Source: Benincasa hispida (lineage: Eukaryota > Streptophyta > Magnoliopsida > Cucurbitales > Cucurbitaceae). From it: a DNA stretch of 64,000 nt. The position numbers and the translations under genes are program-made. The first letter of the stretch is position 1, and the number at the start of each line of letters is the position of its first letter. The stretch is from the NCBI RefSeq assembly GCF_009727055.1, contig NW_024064153.1:528090-592089 (forward strand), in the 5' to 3' direction. This document shows positions 1 to 12,598 of the stretch, in pieces. A model generated the notes under the pieces. The model saw only the letters and a list, made by a program, of their open reading frames with translations, was not told the DNA's origin and searched no databases.

Positions 1-70
1 TTGATGTTTGACTATGATGTGTTTGTACCTTACCGTCATTTTGTATTCAAATTATTAATAATTTTTTCAG

Positions 71-3000
71 ATTGTGATGGATGAACACCAGCGAGCTGAT
101 GGAATTCCGGTTACACGGTTTATCCTCCAATCAATATATGCACAAAGTGATGATGAGAAACTGCAATTTGAGTATGAATCTGGGAATACAAACATTTTGG
201 TATGATATTAAAGTTTCCGCAAATTTTCTAGATTGTATATATGCAAATCCATCTTTTTTCCCCCTAAACTGCATCGATCTGTGCAATGAATGAAAGAGGT
301 CATAAGATTGTGGAGTGTGTATCTTTTATGATAGATTTTCACCGGAGTTATCCCAAGTAGATCTTTTTTTTTTTTTTTTTTTTTTTAAATTCTAACCCAT
401 TTATTTGAGTATGAAAATGAGTTTCTACAAAAATAATTTTTGGTATCACAAATTATAAGATAAATATGTTTTATTCTTTGGGACTTTTCATTGTTCGTTC
501 CCTTTTGTCCCTACGTTTCAAAAATGATAGTTTTTCCTATTAAATTTTGAAAATTGTTCCAAAGTATTCTTTTAGCCACGCTAACAAAAACTAAAATTTG
601 AGCAACTTGAGATCAAAATGCATCCCCCTCTATTCATCTCCTCCTCCATGTCCCAAGTGTGGGTCATTTCAACTTTGGGAGAAAGCAAGATGAGTGGGTT
701 AAGGAAGAAAATGTGGTTAGAGTTTTTTAAGGATACAAGAACGAAAGCAATTAGCTTTTGTAATGTTCGATTTATTTTTGTAGTCTCTGTTTATGCATTA
801 ATAAGATCTATTTTATTAGTAGTTAATTAATTTTAACTGAAGAAATAAAAAATTTTAGTAAAGTTTTCGCCACAATACACAATGAAACTAATGAGGTCCT
901 GCCAGTTCAGCCACATCAGCATAGAATATGTGAAATCCATTTTTTTTTTTTTTTTTTTTTAGAGGAGGGGGTGGGGGGCGTGTTATTGCAAGATATAGAC
1001 TATTATTTTGAAGTATTTTGGGAGTTTGAAAAATAAACTACCCGCAGGACGAAAAAGTATTTATTCCTAAGTTATGTTAGATTATAGTTAAAGTTTTTTT
1101 CCCTTCATCTATTGATCTCTAGCCCACTTCAGATTCATTGCCTTTTGTCCCCATTTGGTTATCTTATGTCTTTTGTTTTGTTTTGGATCTCAGCTTTATC
1201 ATGATTGCTCATATTACGATTACTATGTTTCTTTCCCTCACGGCCTCACTCCCTTGTAGAGTTTGTAATTTTGTGCATGTTTCCTGTTAAAAAAAAATAT
1301 ATTTCTAAAGACGTTTAAGCATTTACTCTTATTCTTGTAACAGGCGAATAATTATACCTCTCAACCTGAGTTATCTCGTCAGGTATGCAAATTAGTTCTG
1401 GCTTGGTTTTTTATTTTCTGTTCTTATGCCTAACACTGGTAGAGGCCATATAACATTTTTTTCTGAATCAAAATTTTGATTCATGAATTGCATAAATTAA
1501 TCCATGCATTACATGATTAAAATCATTCTATTATCATCATTGACTTGGAGGGTAATGGTAAAATGATTATCTGACTCTGAATTAGTACAGAGCATTACAC
1601 AAAATAAGATAATTAGGTAAAATATACTTTTGGTCCTTGATATTTAAAGTTAATTTCCTATTTAGTCCCTAGGTTTTCAAAACTAACACTGTCAGTACTT
1701 GATTTCTGAATTTCTTTTCTATTTTGTTTTTGAGGTTTCAAGAGTGACATGCTTGGCCCTAAGTTTAGAATTTATTATTATTTTTTTTATATTTATAGTC
1801 TCTAAAATTTGAAATTTGTTTTTAAATGGTCCTTTAAGTAGTTTTTTGGGCTTGGCGTTTCTCCTTTCAGCCCATCGCTCTCATAGGACTATTGTTAGTA
1901 AACATGGTCCCCATTCTGTTAAATGTTCTCATCAAAACTTGTCGAAGATTATTTCAAAAGAGCACCCTTCCTTGGTTCATTTGGTTCGTTGTGTGGTGGA
2001 CGGTAGGGATGCATATTTTTGGGAAGATCATTGGGTGGGGGAGAGACCTCATTGTTCTTTGTTCCCTTGGTTGTACCATTTGTCTGCAATAAAAAATCAC
2101 GATTGATTTTCTTATGTGGTCTGGGAGCTCTTGTTCCTTTTCTTTCAGGTTTCATCGTGCTCTTAATAGGGAAGCGACAGATGTGGCTGTTCTTCTTTCG
2201 TAACTTGAGGGTTATCGTTTTAGTCGTGGGAGAAGGGATGTGAGTATATAGAGTTTGCCCCGATCCATTAAAGGAGTTGTCATGCAAATCTTTCTTGCAT
2301 AACTTGGTAGATCCTTCTCTCCTAGGCCTGTCGATTATTTAGCTGCTTTGGAGGATTAAGATTCCTAGGAAAGTGAGGTTCTTTACTTGGCAAGTTTTAC
2401 ACGACTACGCTAACACGATGGATTGGCTTAAGAAAAAGTTTCCCTCACTTGTTGGTCTTTTCTATTGTAGTCTCTGTCGGAAGATGGAGTAGGACTTGGA
2501 CCTTATTCTTTGCCATTGTGTGGTTGTCAGTTCTGTTTGGGATTCTTTCTTTCAATCATTTGGCATTGTGGTTGCTTGTCACAGAAATGTTTGTGCTATG
2601 ATCGAGGAGTCTCTTCTTAACCGCCTCGTGGGAAGAACGGTTATTTTCTTTGGTTTGTAGTGGTGTGTGCTGTTTTGTGGGTTCTGTGGGGAAGAGCGAA
2701 ATAGTAAGATTTTTAGAGGTATGGAGAGGGACCCTAGTGAGGTTTGATCTTTCATTCATTTTCATGTTACTTTGCGGGCATCAGTTTCAAAGGTTTTCTA
2801 TAACTATTTTATAGGTGTTATTATGTATAATTTCGAGCTCTTTCGTGGATTGTTTTTTGTATCCCTTGTATTTTTTTATTTTTTTTCCTCAATGAAGGTT
2901 TTTCTTTTTATTATTATTATTATTTGTTGTCAAAAAAGTAGTTTTTTGTTAGTTGATATAACGAAATAATGACATGACAATTAAAATATGTTACTTGTCT

Positions 3001-4353
3001 TTCTACTATGTATCCTTTAAATCAGCCGGATTTTTCTTCAAAAAATAATTTTATACTTGAGGATCTAATTAGAAACCAATTTCAAACTTTAGGAACTACC
3101 TAGAAATGAAATTTAAATCTTTCGGACCAAATATGTCACACATTATAAGTTCAATTAAAAGTTTGGCTTCTGGATTTAAATATTGTGTTGATTAGTCTCT
3201 TATACCCAAAAGTTTTTAGGTCCATTGTATCTACTTTCAGCCATTAACTTCATTGGTGTGCACCACCTATGCTACGTACACTAATCTAGCCTTTGGTCGA
3301 TTTGTTACCTTGCCATCTAAATGTTAAATTGTGGGTTAAAAATATAGGCTTGTAAGACAAAATTTAAAGTTTAAGAGCTATCGAATTGATGGGGTTAACG
3401 ATATGGACCTTTAAATTTTTTATTTACAGGAATATCTATTGATATTGATAATTTCATTGATATACCCATAAAGGAATAGCAATATCAGCATCAACATTAA
3501 TATTTTTAATTGGTCCAAACCACATGGAGTTTTCAGCATCCAAATGAGCAAATGGGGTGGTTTTATTTTATACATCCAAATATTTTGGGACCAACATAAA
3601 AAGTTATCTGCGATAATATTGATATAATTAAATCTACCATGTCCTATTAACTTGAGCTTTTGAGTTGATTGGTGATTTATTTAACATGGTATCAAAGTCA
3701 TGCCTGTAGACTTTCCATGTTCAATATGCAATCCTGAGTGACAAAGAAAGGGGGTAGGACTCGATGACATAAGTCATAGTAATATGTGGCTAAGCTCTAT
3801 CACACAGGTGCGGTAAGCCTAAAAGGAGAGCTAGTATGGATAAAAGAAAACTTCATTGAAGCTAGAGAGGTTAACGGATAGATTATTATTTGAGGGACGC
3901 TATGTGATCCTTTGTTCAAATTCAAGGAAGATTGTTATGCGTGTGAACAAAGTCCCACATTAACTAAGAAATGGGCAAATTGTGGATATATGAGTCAGAA
4001 CATCAATCTCTTTTGATATGAGATCTTGAGTGATTTTAAAAATAAGGTCATGGGACTTTATTGCCCAATGTGGACAATATCATACCACCATGGAGATATG
4101 TTAATAAGATGGATAAGTTCAGCTGACTCTTGTGTTGCATCCAGAGCTTTGTTAAAAATATCCAGTTGATCATAGTATTTATTTCTGGTGTAATTGCTTT
4201 TTTTGAAAGTTTAATATTTACAGGTAGTGCAAAGAGTGACGGTTAGATTGTTAAATATTGCAGGTTGAGATATTTATCCGGAAGATGAACTCGATTCCAG
4301 CTTTTACTGCAAACTTAACTGTGGAGTCCTTCAATAGGCGAACGCTTTCATAA
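71..4353 (+). CDS. 3' end of an unidentified host gene (three exons, C-terminus)
   Basis: Three short open stretches in the same phase look like the last exons of a gene whose start lies left of the window. Exon 71-199 (43 codons) follows an ATTTTTTCAG acceptor and ends before GTATGA. Exon 1344-1382 (13 codons) lies between AACAG and GTATGC. Exon 4264-4353 (29 codons plus TAA) follows ATTGCAG. All junctions are phase 0 and the joined 85 codons have no stop. The peptide is charged and hydrophilic (opens IVMDEHQRAD, closes SFNRRTLS) with no membrane segment or metal-binding motif. I do not recognise the family. The 2.9-kb last intron holds a LINE and a TRIM-like remnant. A possible extra exon at 4223-4240 would need a 23-base intron, too short, so it is left out. 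The exon calls rest only on splice signals and open phase. Confidence 0.5.
1816..2930 (+). pseudogene. LINE (L1-like) 3' fragment, zf-RVT region
   Basis: Decayed end of a non-LTR retrotransposon ORF2. The frame at 1816-2106 contains a stretch like the plant LINE segment upstream of the zinc-binding RT domain (VVDGRDAYFWEDHWVGERP). After frameshifts, 2345-2540 reads LRIPRKVRFFTWQVLHDYAN followed by LFYCSLCRKME and LILCHC, the Cys/His pattern of zf-RVT. In-frame stops and shifts make it non-coding. A T-rich tail with CTCAATGAAGG and an ATT run (about 2850-2930) resembles a LINE 3'UTR. It sits in the last intron of the partial left-edge gene, in sense orientation. Confidence 0.8.
2931..3639. other. 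intronic AT-rich stretch, nothing recognised
   Basis: AT-rich DNA between the LINE remnant and the TRIM-like remnant. No open frame, structural RNA or clear repeat was seen. Confidence 0.4.
3640..4110 (+). mobile_element. small non-autonomous LTR element remnant (TRIM-like)
   Basis: A primer-binding-like TGGTATCAAAGTC at 3687 follows GAGCTTTTGAGTTGATTGG and ATTTAACA, a typical LTR end. About 240 bases on, a purine stretch (AAGGAAGA) leads to TGTTATGCGTGTGAAC at 3933, a likely 3' LTR start. After it comes the segment AGTCCCACATTAACTAAGAAA and later AATGTGGACAATATCATACC, a sequence common in short plant LTR elements. There is no coding capacity. Ends are approximate. Confidence 0.5.
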
Positions 4354-4803
4354 TGACAGTCCACATTTTCAGAGGTAAAAAATTCCATTTTGCAAATCCT
4401 TGAGTTCTTCCCATCATAAGTCAGTTTTAGATGGGGATGATTTTGTCTTTCTAGATCTGTTCTTGAGTAAACTCATTTCATATTTGTCTTTGAACTCATG
4501 TTCAGACATTTTCTGAAAAGGTTTGCAGATTGTATATAGAAGAGAGGTGTGAGAAGTGTATGTTTGTAGTGTTGTCTGACAATTCTTTTTCATTTGATTG
4601 GAAATAGGGAATATGTCACAATGTATCCTCGATGAATACACACATTTATATGGATTACAACTTTGTTTCTAACTTCTACTTTTACTTTTTGAAATACAGA
4701 CCTCTTGGTCATTCGTATGTCAGTTGAGCTTTTTTCAAGATATTTCTTTGGGCATCAAATCGTTGCTAAAGTTTCTAATGAAAACTTGCATTTATGAGCT
4801 TGA

Positions 4804-4809
4804 AATAAA
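4804..4809 (+). promoter_or_regulatory. possible poly(A) signal AATAAA
   Basis: A canonical AATAAA lies about 450 bases after the TAA at 4351-4353, a plausible 3'UTR length for the gene at the left edge. In AT-rich DNA this hexamer is common, so the assignment is weak. Confidence 0.3.
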
Positions 4810-5414
4810 TTGTATTCCTAAAACATTACCTTGGATGGATTAGTTCTATGAAATTTTAATTAAAACTTGCACTTTATTGTTGTTAGAAGAAGTAGAACTG
4901 AACAAATTTTCAAATTTGCATTTAACGAGGATTTTTCTTTTTCTTTTCTTTTTTTAAAAAAAAAAATGAAATTGACTACCAAGAAAAATATCGGGGCAAT
5001 TTGAAGAAATGGCTAAAACAACTTGGTATTTTTGAAAAATGACCAAATGAATTTTTCTTTAGAAAAATCGTTAAATGAAAAGATCACATCTTATTTTAAA
5101 TAAAGTAGTGGACTAATATTCACCTGCTGTAGATATCTACAACTATAGGGTATTAAAGCACAATCTAGTTCAACCTCCTTATTTTAGGAAATTTTGAATC
5201 AAATAAAAAAAAAATTATGACATTTATCTACATTTTTAAAACTTGTAAAATTCGGACAATTAAAATTAGATAAACCAATAAAATAAATTAAAATGGCAGA
5301 ATAGGAAATGAAAAAAGTAATAATATAAAACAAAAAAAAAAACATATCTTATAGGATTGTGTTTAAATTAGGAGATAATTGTTACATAAAGCGTAATTGT
5401 TGCAAGTGTCAAAA

Positions 5415-5580
5415 CTATTGTAAGTATTTTCAAATATAGTAAAATGTTATTGTTTATAAGTAGTATATATTGATAGATGTCTATCACTGTTCATTCAATG
5501 ACATTTTGCTATATTTATAAATAAATTTATTCATTTTTCTACATTTGAAAATAGTTCTTAGATAAATCTATCAAATAAGT
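5415..5580. repeat. fold-back short repeat, copy A
   Basis: Shows TTTTCAAATATAGTAAAATG on the left, GATAGATGTCTATCA in the centre and CATTTTGCTATATTTATAAA on the right, so the flanks are imperfect inverted repeats around a short palindrome. Similar copies occur near 7325, 7810 and 14695. No coding capacity. Best described as a MITE-like family; superfamily not determined. Confidence 0.55.
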
Positions 5581-6539
5581 TAAAATGACAAAATAGTAAA
5601 TGAAAAATAAAAACAGATTTAATAAAACACCAAAAGAAACATATCTTATATTTTTGTTCTCTCTTCCACATCACCACTTAAAAGAAAAATGAATGCACAG
5701 AAAAAAATTACAAAAAATCAACCACTAATCCAAATTAAATAGAAATTAACTAGACATTAGCCCAAAAAAATGAAAAATGAAAAAAAAAAATTCCATATAT
5801 GTTAGAACACAGGTACAAATACAAATTTAGAAGAATATTTGTTTATTATTATTATTATTATTATTTTGTAATAAAGATATGACTAAATTTTTTATAATTT
5901 TATTTAATTTATTGTTTTAGTAATTTGATATTTGCTTTTACATGGTTTTGCGATAAAACTTCAAACTTTTGTCACTTTAACTAATTTGAAAATAATCGAT
6001 TTTTTTACCATAACATGCTAACTTCAAATTGAAATAAACTAATATAAGTCTTAAATTCAATTATTGAAAAGTTATAATTTTTTTTTATCAAATTATATTT
6101 GAGGAAAAAAACATAAAGTTTTAATTTTTATTTGGCGCTAAATTGTTACCAACATTTTAATTCTTTATATTTAGAAAATAATCCTAAATCTCCGAACTAG
6201 TTAAATTGACCAACGGAAAAAATGAAAATGTTAAATAGAATTAGAGATTTCCATACATATAGCCTAAATAATATTAAATAAAATTAGAGCTTTCTACACA
6301 TATAACCCAAATAAATAGGCCTAATTATAAAATTGTAATCTAATGAGCTATTACTTTATACAAAAATATGACACAATTTACTTTTTTAGCTCAAGGAAAG
6401 TTTCTTGGGGTTATGAACTTTTGAAAACAATTTTCTTTTCGGAACTTATGCAAAAAAATAAAATATCTCCAAAAATTCGAAAATTGTTGCCCATATAAAT
6501 GAAACAAGAATCAACGAAAAGTTTTAAAGGAGAAGACGA

Positions 6540-6790
6540 GGTATATTTGATATATATATAGCACTCTATATTTGAAATTTCTATAAATAAATCAGTATAT
6601 ATTTGAAAAGTGCATGAACAATACAATTTGTATAATATATTTTTCTTATATATTGAGCAATATATTTGATGTATATTTACATTTTTCCATATATTTGTAA
6701 ACACGCCAAAAATAAACAATGATATATGTGATATATATTACATTTTTACTATATTACTAGTATATTCAACATATACTTGATCTCAATCGA
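6540..6790. repeat. AT-rich degenerate tandem stretch
   Basis: Repeated short words such as TATATTTGATATATATAT and CATATATTTG occur every 30-60 bases, giving a low-complexity block. A minus-strand open frame across it (6411-6719) has the biased composition expected of such sequence and is not called a gene. Confidence 0.45.
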
Positions 6791-7019
6791 TTTTCAACTA
6801 GTAAAAATTGAAAATAAATGAAATCTCCTAAAAAGAAAGAAACGTTAATTTTAAACAAAGAAGGGAAGAGAAAAAAAATTAAAAAGATAATCTAATAATA
6901 ATAATAATTAAAAAAAAATCCCAAAAAAATGATTAGAAGAAAGAGAAAGTGTATTTTAAAAAGTATTATTGCAATTAAACTAAGGGCTTTTTTGGAATGA
7001 CCTAAAAAAATGTTTGCAA

Positions 7020-7160
7020 TTGGGGGTTGCTGGAAGTGTGGCGACCGAAGGCGGTCTTCGGGGTTGGTGGCCGGAGATTGGGTGGTGTCGATAGCTAGAG
7101 GTGCGATCGGAGTTGGCCAACGACAATCACCAAAGGCGGTATTCGAAAGTTGGCAAATGA
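7020..7160. other. isolated GC-richer island
   Basis: About 140 bases far richer in G than the surroundings, with repeated words such as CGAAGGCGGTCTTCGG and CCAAAGGCGGTATTCG. No open frame or known RNA is recognised. It may be a fragment of a UTR or of an LTR captured in AT-rich DNA. Confidence 0.35.
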
Positions 7161-7324
7161 ATTTCCTAAATTAAATTAGAAAAAAAAAAATAACCTACTA
7201 TTCAAACCTATGGGAAAAGGTTATAGGAAGCTAAGCTTCCTAGATCTTTGCCCCAAACAAGAGTTTATCGCTAATATGAGTTCATCAGCGATAGAAGATT
7301 TTACTATAGGAAAACTTTCACAGA

Positions 7325-7570
7325 TAGAAAAAATGTTAAATTACTTACAAAAATAGTAAACAAAAAAAAAAACACGGATAGACATTAATAGACTTCTATC
7401 GGCGTCTATCAATGATAAACTTCTATCAGTTTCTATCACTAATAGTCATTGATATACTTCTATTAGTTTTTATTGCTAATAGTCATTGATAGATATCTAT
7501 CAGCCTTTATTAAATTTTTGTTATTTTATATAAATAGTTTCCCTTATTTTTCATTTTTGAAAATTCTCCT
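7325..7570. repeat. fold-back short repeat, copy B (expanded centre)
   Basis: Centre carries several alternating GATAGAC/TCTATCA-type words: AATAGACTTCTATCGG, GATAAACTTCTATCAG and TTGATATACTTCTATTAG. Right flank is TCATTTTTGAAAATTCTCC, the partner of the TTTTCAAA-type flank in other copies. Central units appear locally amplified compared with copy A. Confidence 0.5.
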
Positions 7571-7809
7571 TTACTGTATTTACAATTTAGAAGATTTTAT
7601 TATATTTGCAATTTTTAGAAATGTTGTTTTACACTTAAATATTAGCTCTAAAGATGTTATTCATAGCAATTACCCAAATAGTTGTAAATTTTCCTTCACT
7701 ATTATATTTGGAGCCCAAACATGAAGTGTGCTATAATAACCTACTCCACCAACTTCAAGTTGGTGATCCAAACACCACCTAAATATGTTTTAGAAAAAAA
7801 TACATATTA

Positions 7810-7985
7810 ATCTTTCAAATTTGCAAGATATAAAAATGAATAATTGTCTTAAATGATAAAACTATTGGAAACATAGACACCTATCATAGATATTGATAGA
7901 TGTTTATTAGTATCTTCCAAGATAGTGACGTTTTGCAATATTTATAAATGAGTTGACTCACCTATATTTGAAAACATATTTTCTC
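7810..7985. repeat. fold-back short repeat, copy C
   Basis: Contains TATTGATAGATGTTTATTAG in the centre and GACGTTTTGCAATATTTATA with TATATTTGAAAACA on the right, matching the layout of copy A. Degenerate. Confidence 0.45.
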
Positions 7986-9320
7986 CACCCAATTTCCAAT
8001 TGGGTTTAAGAGTTATAAGCACATTTTATTTGCTTCATTTACGCAGAGTGAATTACAAAAATTAGAAGTAAATTTTATAATAATTATAATCAAATGCTTT
8101 TAAGAAACAATTATAATTAAACCATGAGGACAGAAAAACGGTAATTCAAAATCACTTCCAAAAATAACCTAAAATCATTTTTCATTGTAATAGTTACTTT
8201 CGAAAGTGGAGAATGAATGAAACATTTAAATGATTCTACGAAAACCGATTTTAATAAAATCACTTATAATAGATCCTTTTAGCTACACTCAAATTATGAC
8301 AAAAAGAGGACAAAAAAAAGTCTACATATAATGTGAAGTAATGGTGTTTACCAACATCACATATAAAGTTGCATATTGCGAAGGTGAAAACTGCCTTTGA
8401 AGTTCCAAGACATGTGATTTTTTTTTCACTAAGATTGTCCCTTCTTCTACACTCAAAACTTTCGCCAGGGTTTGGAGTCGCACCGTCCCCAAAGAAACAA
8501 CATATTTATGCAGACAATTCAAATTTGTGAAGCAACATCTTTTTAAACAGTATCGATATCAGCTACGGTGTGAATCCAAGTTGATGACCTTCATATTCAT
8601 TCAGGCTACATTTGCCAATCCATAATCAAAATTGGAGTAATTGCAATAAAATGAAAGGTTCTCTCTTAATGAGTCTCAATTGTAAATATACTTAGATTAC
8701 TTGTAATAACGTTGATTTTGCGAATATAGTCTAATTAAAATTGAGGCTGTTTACTTCACTGTCTTCTTATTGCTACCTTTTCCTTTACCATTTAGGATCA
8801 ATCGGTAAAAGTAAAGTTAACAATAACAGATTCCTAATTCTCTTATTGTAACAATAATGATAAAGGTAATGAGTCTCATGTAATTTTCAAATACAAACAA
8901 ATTAACCATCCTTCGTTCCTCAATTAAATTGCGCATTTTGATTACATATTTGAAGGTGGGCCCTACAATTCACTACGATTACGAAATACGGTAAATAACA
9001 ACAAACATAATTAAGCAAGGTCTACTTTTCAGATTACCATTAATGAATTTCGTTTTAGTAGGGATAAACATGGCATACCGAAAATCATACAAAGCTAAGT
9101 TGTCAAATTCTAAACAAGTTGAGTGATTTGAACAAGCAACTGGCTCTATCTAACAGCCCTCTTGGGCTTGAAATATTGGTAAGTTTAAATCAAGTCAATG
9201 ACAACATGAACTCAAGGCCAAACTGAATTTGCTAATAATATCCACTTGAGCAATGAAGAGAAAAATAAAAAACTATAGTTCGAAATTCCCCGGGAATCGC
9301 AAACCTGTGTTTCATCATTC

Positions 9321-12300
9321 TCACTCCTCCATAGCATCGCCTCCTTCGATTATCTCCACCTTTTCTTTCAATGGCATAATCTTTGTCAGCAGAACCTCTG
9401 TAGTTAAAGAAAGCATAAGTCATTGGTGGAGCAATGGGGGAAGAGAAACAAAACATGAAAGTATGCGGAAGAGTAGAGTAAGCAAATAACTTACCCGTTT
9501 TCTTGGGGAACGAATAACCTTTCGAACTAACGTATGTTCGAGGATTCGGCAAGAGGTGATTTCTTAGATAGTCCTTTTGGCCCTGCAACACCCAAAGAAA
9601 TAAATATACAAATAATCACGTACTTTTTAGATGCAAATTTTCCCCTATTATCTTCAAAGAAATCAAAACACCTTAGGATCACAAACCTTCGTGATAACAC
9701 AAACATCAACGTTACTTCCACTCCCCAAATCATTAAATATCCCAGAACATATCGCCTCAGTTACAAGTCGAATCCCTTCATCCCTCTGCAACAAGGAAAT
9801 TAAAATAAGAGAAACAAAGTAATCACCATGCAGATAGAAAAGGAAAGAATAATTCCCACAACTAAGATACACCATGTTGTCAATTATCTGTGTCTATATA
9901 AGCACATGAACTTACAGTCAGGCCTTCTTTGTACTTTGATTCGAATACAGACATTGCAGCTAGAGAACCCGATCCCATTGTAGCAAATGGCAAGGTGTCA
10001 GTGGATCCATGAGGATAGATCTGCAGACGAAGTATAGCATTAAAAATGGCAAGTTGTGCAACCTAAAATTATTTGTTTTCCAGGACAAAACTCACAGTAT
10101 GTAAATGAGGTCCAGTAACATCAACCCCACCAAGCACCAAAGCGGCTGAAACATAGCCTTGATAACTGGAGAAGACAATGGATGGGAAGACTTAAATTTC
10201 ATTCTACAGATGAGAGATACGAAAAAAATACCAAGTAGATAAAAATGGTATACCCAAAAAGGTGTTTCTTGAGAAGGGTCAGTGCAGTAACAACCCTTGA
10301 TTCTCGACCAGTGTGGTAGCGATGCAATTGCAATTGGGAGCTAACCATGTCTTAAAAATGCGAGAATAATAGAATTAGTTCTGTTTGAGAAAGAATATTG
10401 ACGAAATTTAACTTGTAGTAGCAAGATATCACCAATTACCTGTTACTGCCTCTGTATCAGCAGCAGTTCCGGCTCCACAACAATATATGTTTGGTGCCAT
10501 GTAATGAATTTTCTCACAGTTTTTGTCAGCAACAATAGGGCCTTCAGTAGCACGTGTATCTGCCCCAAGAATAACACCATCCTGAAGCAAATCAGGAAGA
10601 TTAAATAAAACATTATTTTGAATTTACAAATGTAAAAAAAAATTACAAATGAAACTTCGGTGTATAATAACATAATTGAAAACAAAAAGCATCGCAGTGA
10701 CAAGCGTAACATTTACTAACTGGACCAGACTATTCAATTCAGTCATCTTCTAAAGAATGAATATTCTCAACAAGGTGAATGCTGAAATAATTTCTTCAGA
10801 CAACACAACCAGAAGATAGCAATTTTAGAACCATGAAGACTTATCCCCCAAAAATTTCTTTTCACAAGGCAGATCTGCTAGCCTTCGATATATAGGCATT
10901 AGTATATATCAAAGGGATGTTCACCATCTATTTCTGCCTGAACTCTTCCCGAGTTTCCCTCATGGTGAATGGGGAAAGCAGAAAGGAAGAATCAAAAACA
11001 TATTTCAAATGATGAATTGAAATATGCTTTCAGCTGAAGTACAGGAGATTGATGAAAAATTTCTCATGGGAAGGGGTCAACGAGGGAGGAGGGTCCCATT
11101 TAGTTAAGTGGGAGGTGGTGGTGAAGCTGGTGGGTCTAGGAGGGCTTGGGATTTGCTTGAGATTACGTAATGAAGCTCTTCTAGCACAATGGTTGTGGCA
11201 CTTCTTCATGGAGCACAATGCTTTGTAGTACAGAGTTATTGTGAGTAGATATAAACCACACCCATCTGAGCGGGTTTCAGGTGCTGGGTCTAAGGACACT
11301 ACACTAGTAGAAAATAGAAATCTATGGGAAGTTATTGCCTCCAGATTTCTTTTCTTTTCTCAGCCTGTAACTTGTTTCATTGGGAATGGCTCAAAGGTGT
11401 ACTTCTGGAAGGATTGATTGGTGGATGATAAGCCCCATTGTGCAATGTTTAGGGGGCTATACCGTCTCGCCAATAGGAGGTTGCGTTGCATTATGTGGGC
11501 TAAATTTTTTCCTCGTTCAATTTCCTTAGGTTTTCATATCATTTGTCTGATAGAGAGGCAACAAAAAGGGTGGTTCTTCTCCCCCTCCTTTAAGACTAGC
11601 AGGTCTAGCTAAGAAGAAGGATGTTAGGATTTGGACCCCCAATCCATAAGGGGTTTATCATGCAATTCATTTTTCCACAATTTGTCTACCCCTTCTCCAT
11701 CCCATGCCCACTCTGCTTTCTCCTTTCTTTGGAAAGTTAAAATCCCAAAGAAGGTCAAACTCTTTGTGTGGTGGTTTTACATTAGAGAGTCAATACCATG
11801 GATTGAGTTCAAAGACACTATTTTGTGTTGCATAGGCAATGGTGCATTCTTTGTAGGCAGCAAGAGGACCTTAATCATATGTTTTGGGGTTGCTAATTTG
11901 TTCAATCTCTTTGGTGTCAGTAGATAAGCTCCTTTTTTGTCATATTTATGCCCTTGTATATTCTTTCATTTATAGTAACTCAAGCTGGCTTTGTTTCGCA
12001 GTTTTATCTTCCAAAAGTTTGCCATTGCATGTGGTATATTTATAACTGAACATGGACGACTACAATCACTAAGACGTGATCGATTATTATAACTTTGTCA
12101 TAAAACAAATAGAAAGGTGCTCAACATAAAAAATTAAGTTTCCTATACACTCCTAAATTACATTTGGAGTTCTTCAATGGAACATTGATCCTTACTAGGC
12201 TTACCAATGTCAATTCACAACCTACGACTTCATTGTAGAAAGATTAGATAATTGAAGCTAAAAAAGGCCAATTTTCTGAAAGTGATAAAGAAATAAAAGT

Positions 12301-12598
12301 GAACTCAAATTACAAAGAAAGGAACAAGACTTTTCCAAATATTGATAATGGTGACAATGGATCTCTACAAAATTAATGTCTGGAAGGACAAAACATTTGG
12401 CAATCGAAAAATAATAAGATTGACCTATGTAACACCCTAAATGCAACCGATTACCTCGAAGATTAAACCCACAATGGTAGTTCCAGTCTTAAGGTAAGAC
12501 GGAGATTTAAGACCTTTCTTTGCAAGCATATCATTTCTTCTGCAGAGATCAAAACTAAACCCACCCTTGGGAGGAACATCAATTGCAGAGCTAGACAT
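9321..12598 (-). CDS. PBB1: 20S proteasome subunit beta type-7 (beta-2, trypsin-like)
   Basis: Catalytic beta-2 subunit of the 20S core, which cleaves proteins after basic residues. Coding exons (minus, 5' to 3'): 12598-12455, 10581-10440, 10350-10254, 10165-10096, 10020-9916, 9785-9687, 9582-9495, 9397-9321. Acceptors are AG, donors GT, and the join is one 273-codon frame, the usual length. The propeptide (39 residues, [19 protein letters not shown] start) ends at KTG/TTIVG, so Thr40 becomes the catalytic N-terminal Thr1. In mature numbering Asp17, Lys33, Gly45, Ser129 (GSGS), Asp166 and Ser169 are all present, so the enzyme should be active. The start ATG is the one preceding the conserved propeptide. 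Intron 1 (1873 bases) carries a LINE fragment on the opposite strand. Plants often have two close paralogues (PBB1/PBB2); which one this is cannot be told here. Confidence 0.96.
11040..11930 (+). pseudogene. LINE (L1-like) ORF2 fragment inside proteasome intron 1
   Basis: The plus strand reads, through stops, [57 protein letters not shown] and [19 protein letters not shown], the segment before and into the zf-RVT region of plant L1-like elements. Stops at the WHRV and KD-W positions and a frameshift before 11631 show decay. It lies antisense to the host gene, so it does not threaten splicing in the sense direction. It resembles the fragment at 1816-2930 but extends further upstream in the ORF. 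Confidence 0.85.

Larger units (their letters stand above)
4810..9320. other. intergenic AT-rich region between the two host genes
   Basis: About 4.5 kb without a convincing gene. It holds A/T homopolymers, an (ATT)n microsatellite near 5842-5866, three fold-back repeat copies and a small GC-richer island, listed separately. The last part is the 3' flank of the proteasome gene. Short frames here show no recognisable protein. Confidence 0.6.

Noticed and set aside
4223..4240. Extra 18-base exon in the left-edge gene
   Set aside because: It would leave a 23-base intron, below any plausible plant intron length, and read-through meets a stop.
6411..6719. Minus-strand 102-codon frame rich in Ile, Tyr and Cys
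   Set aside because: Low-complexity AT-rich DNA; no domain, no splice or promoter context.
9232..9591. A single 119-codon minus-strand protein
   Set aside because: It reads through an intron of the proteasome gene; only its first 29 or so codons are exon, and the last exon is in another frame.
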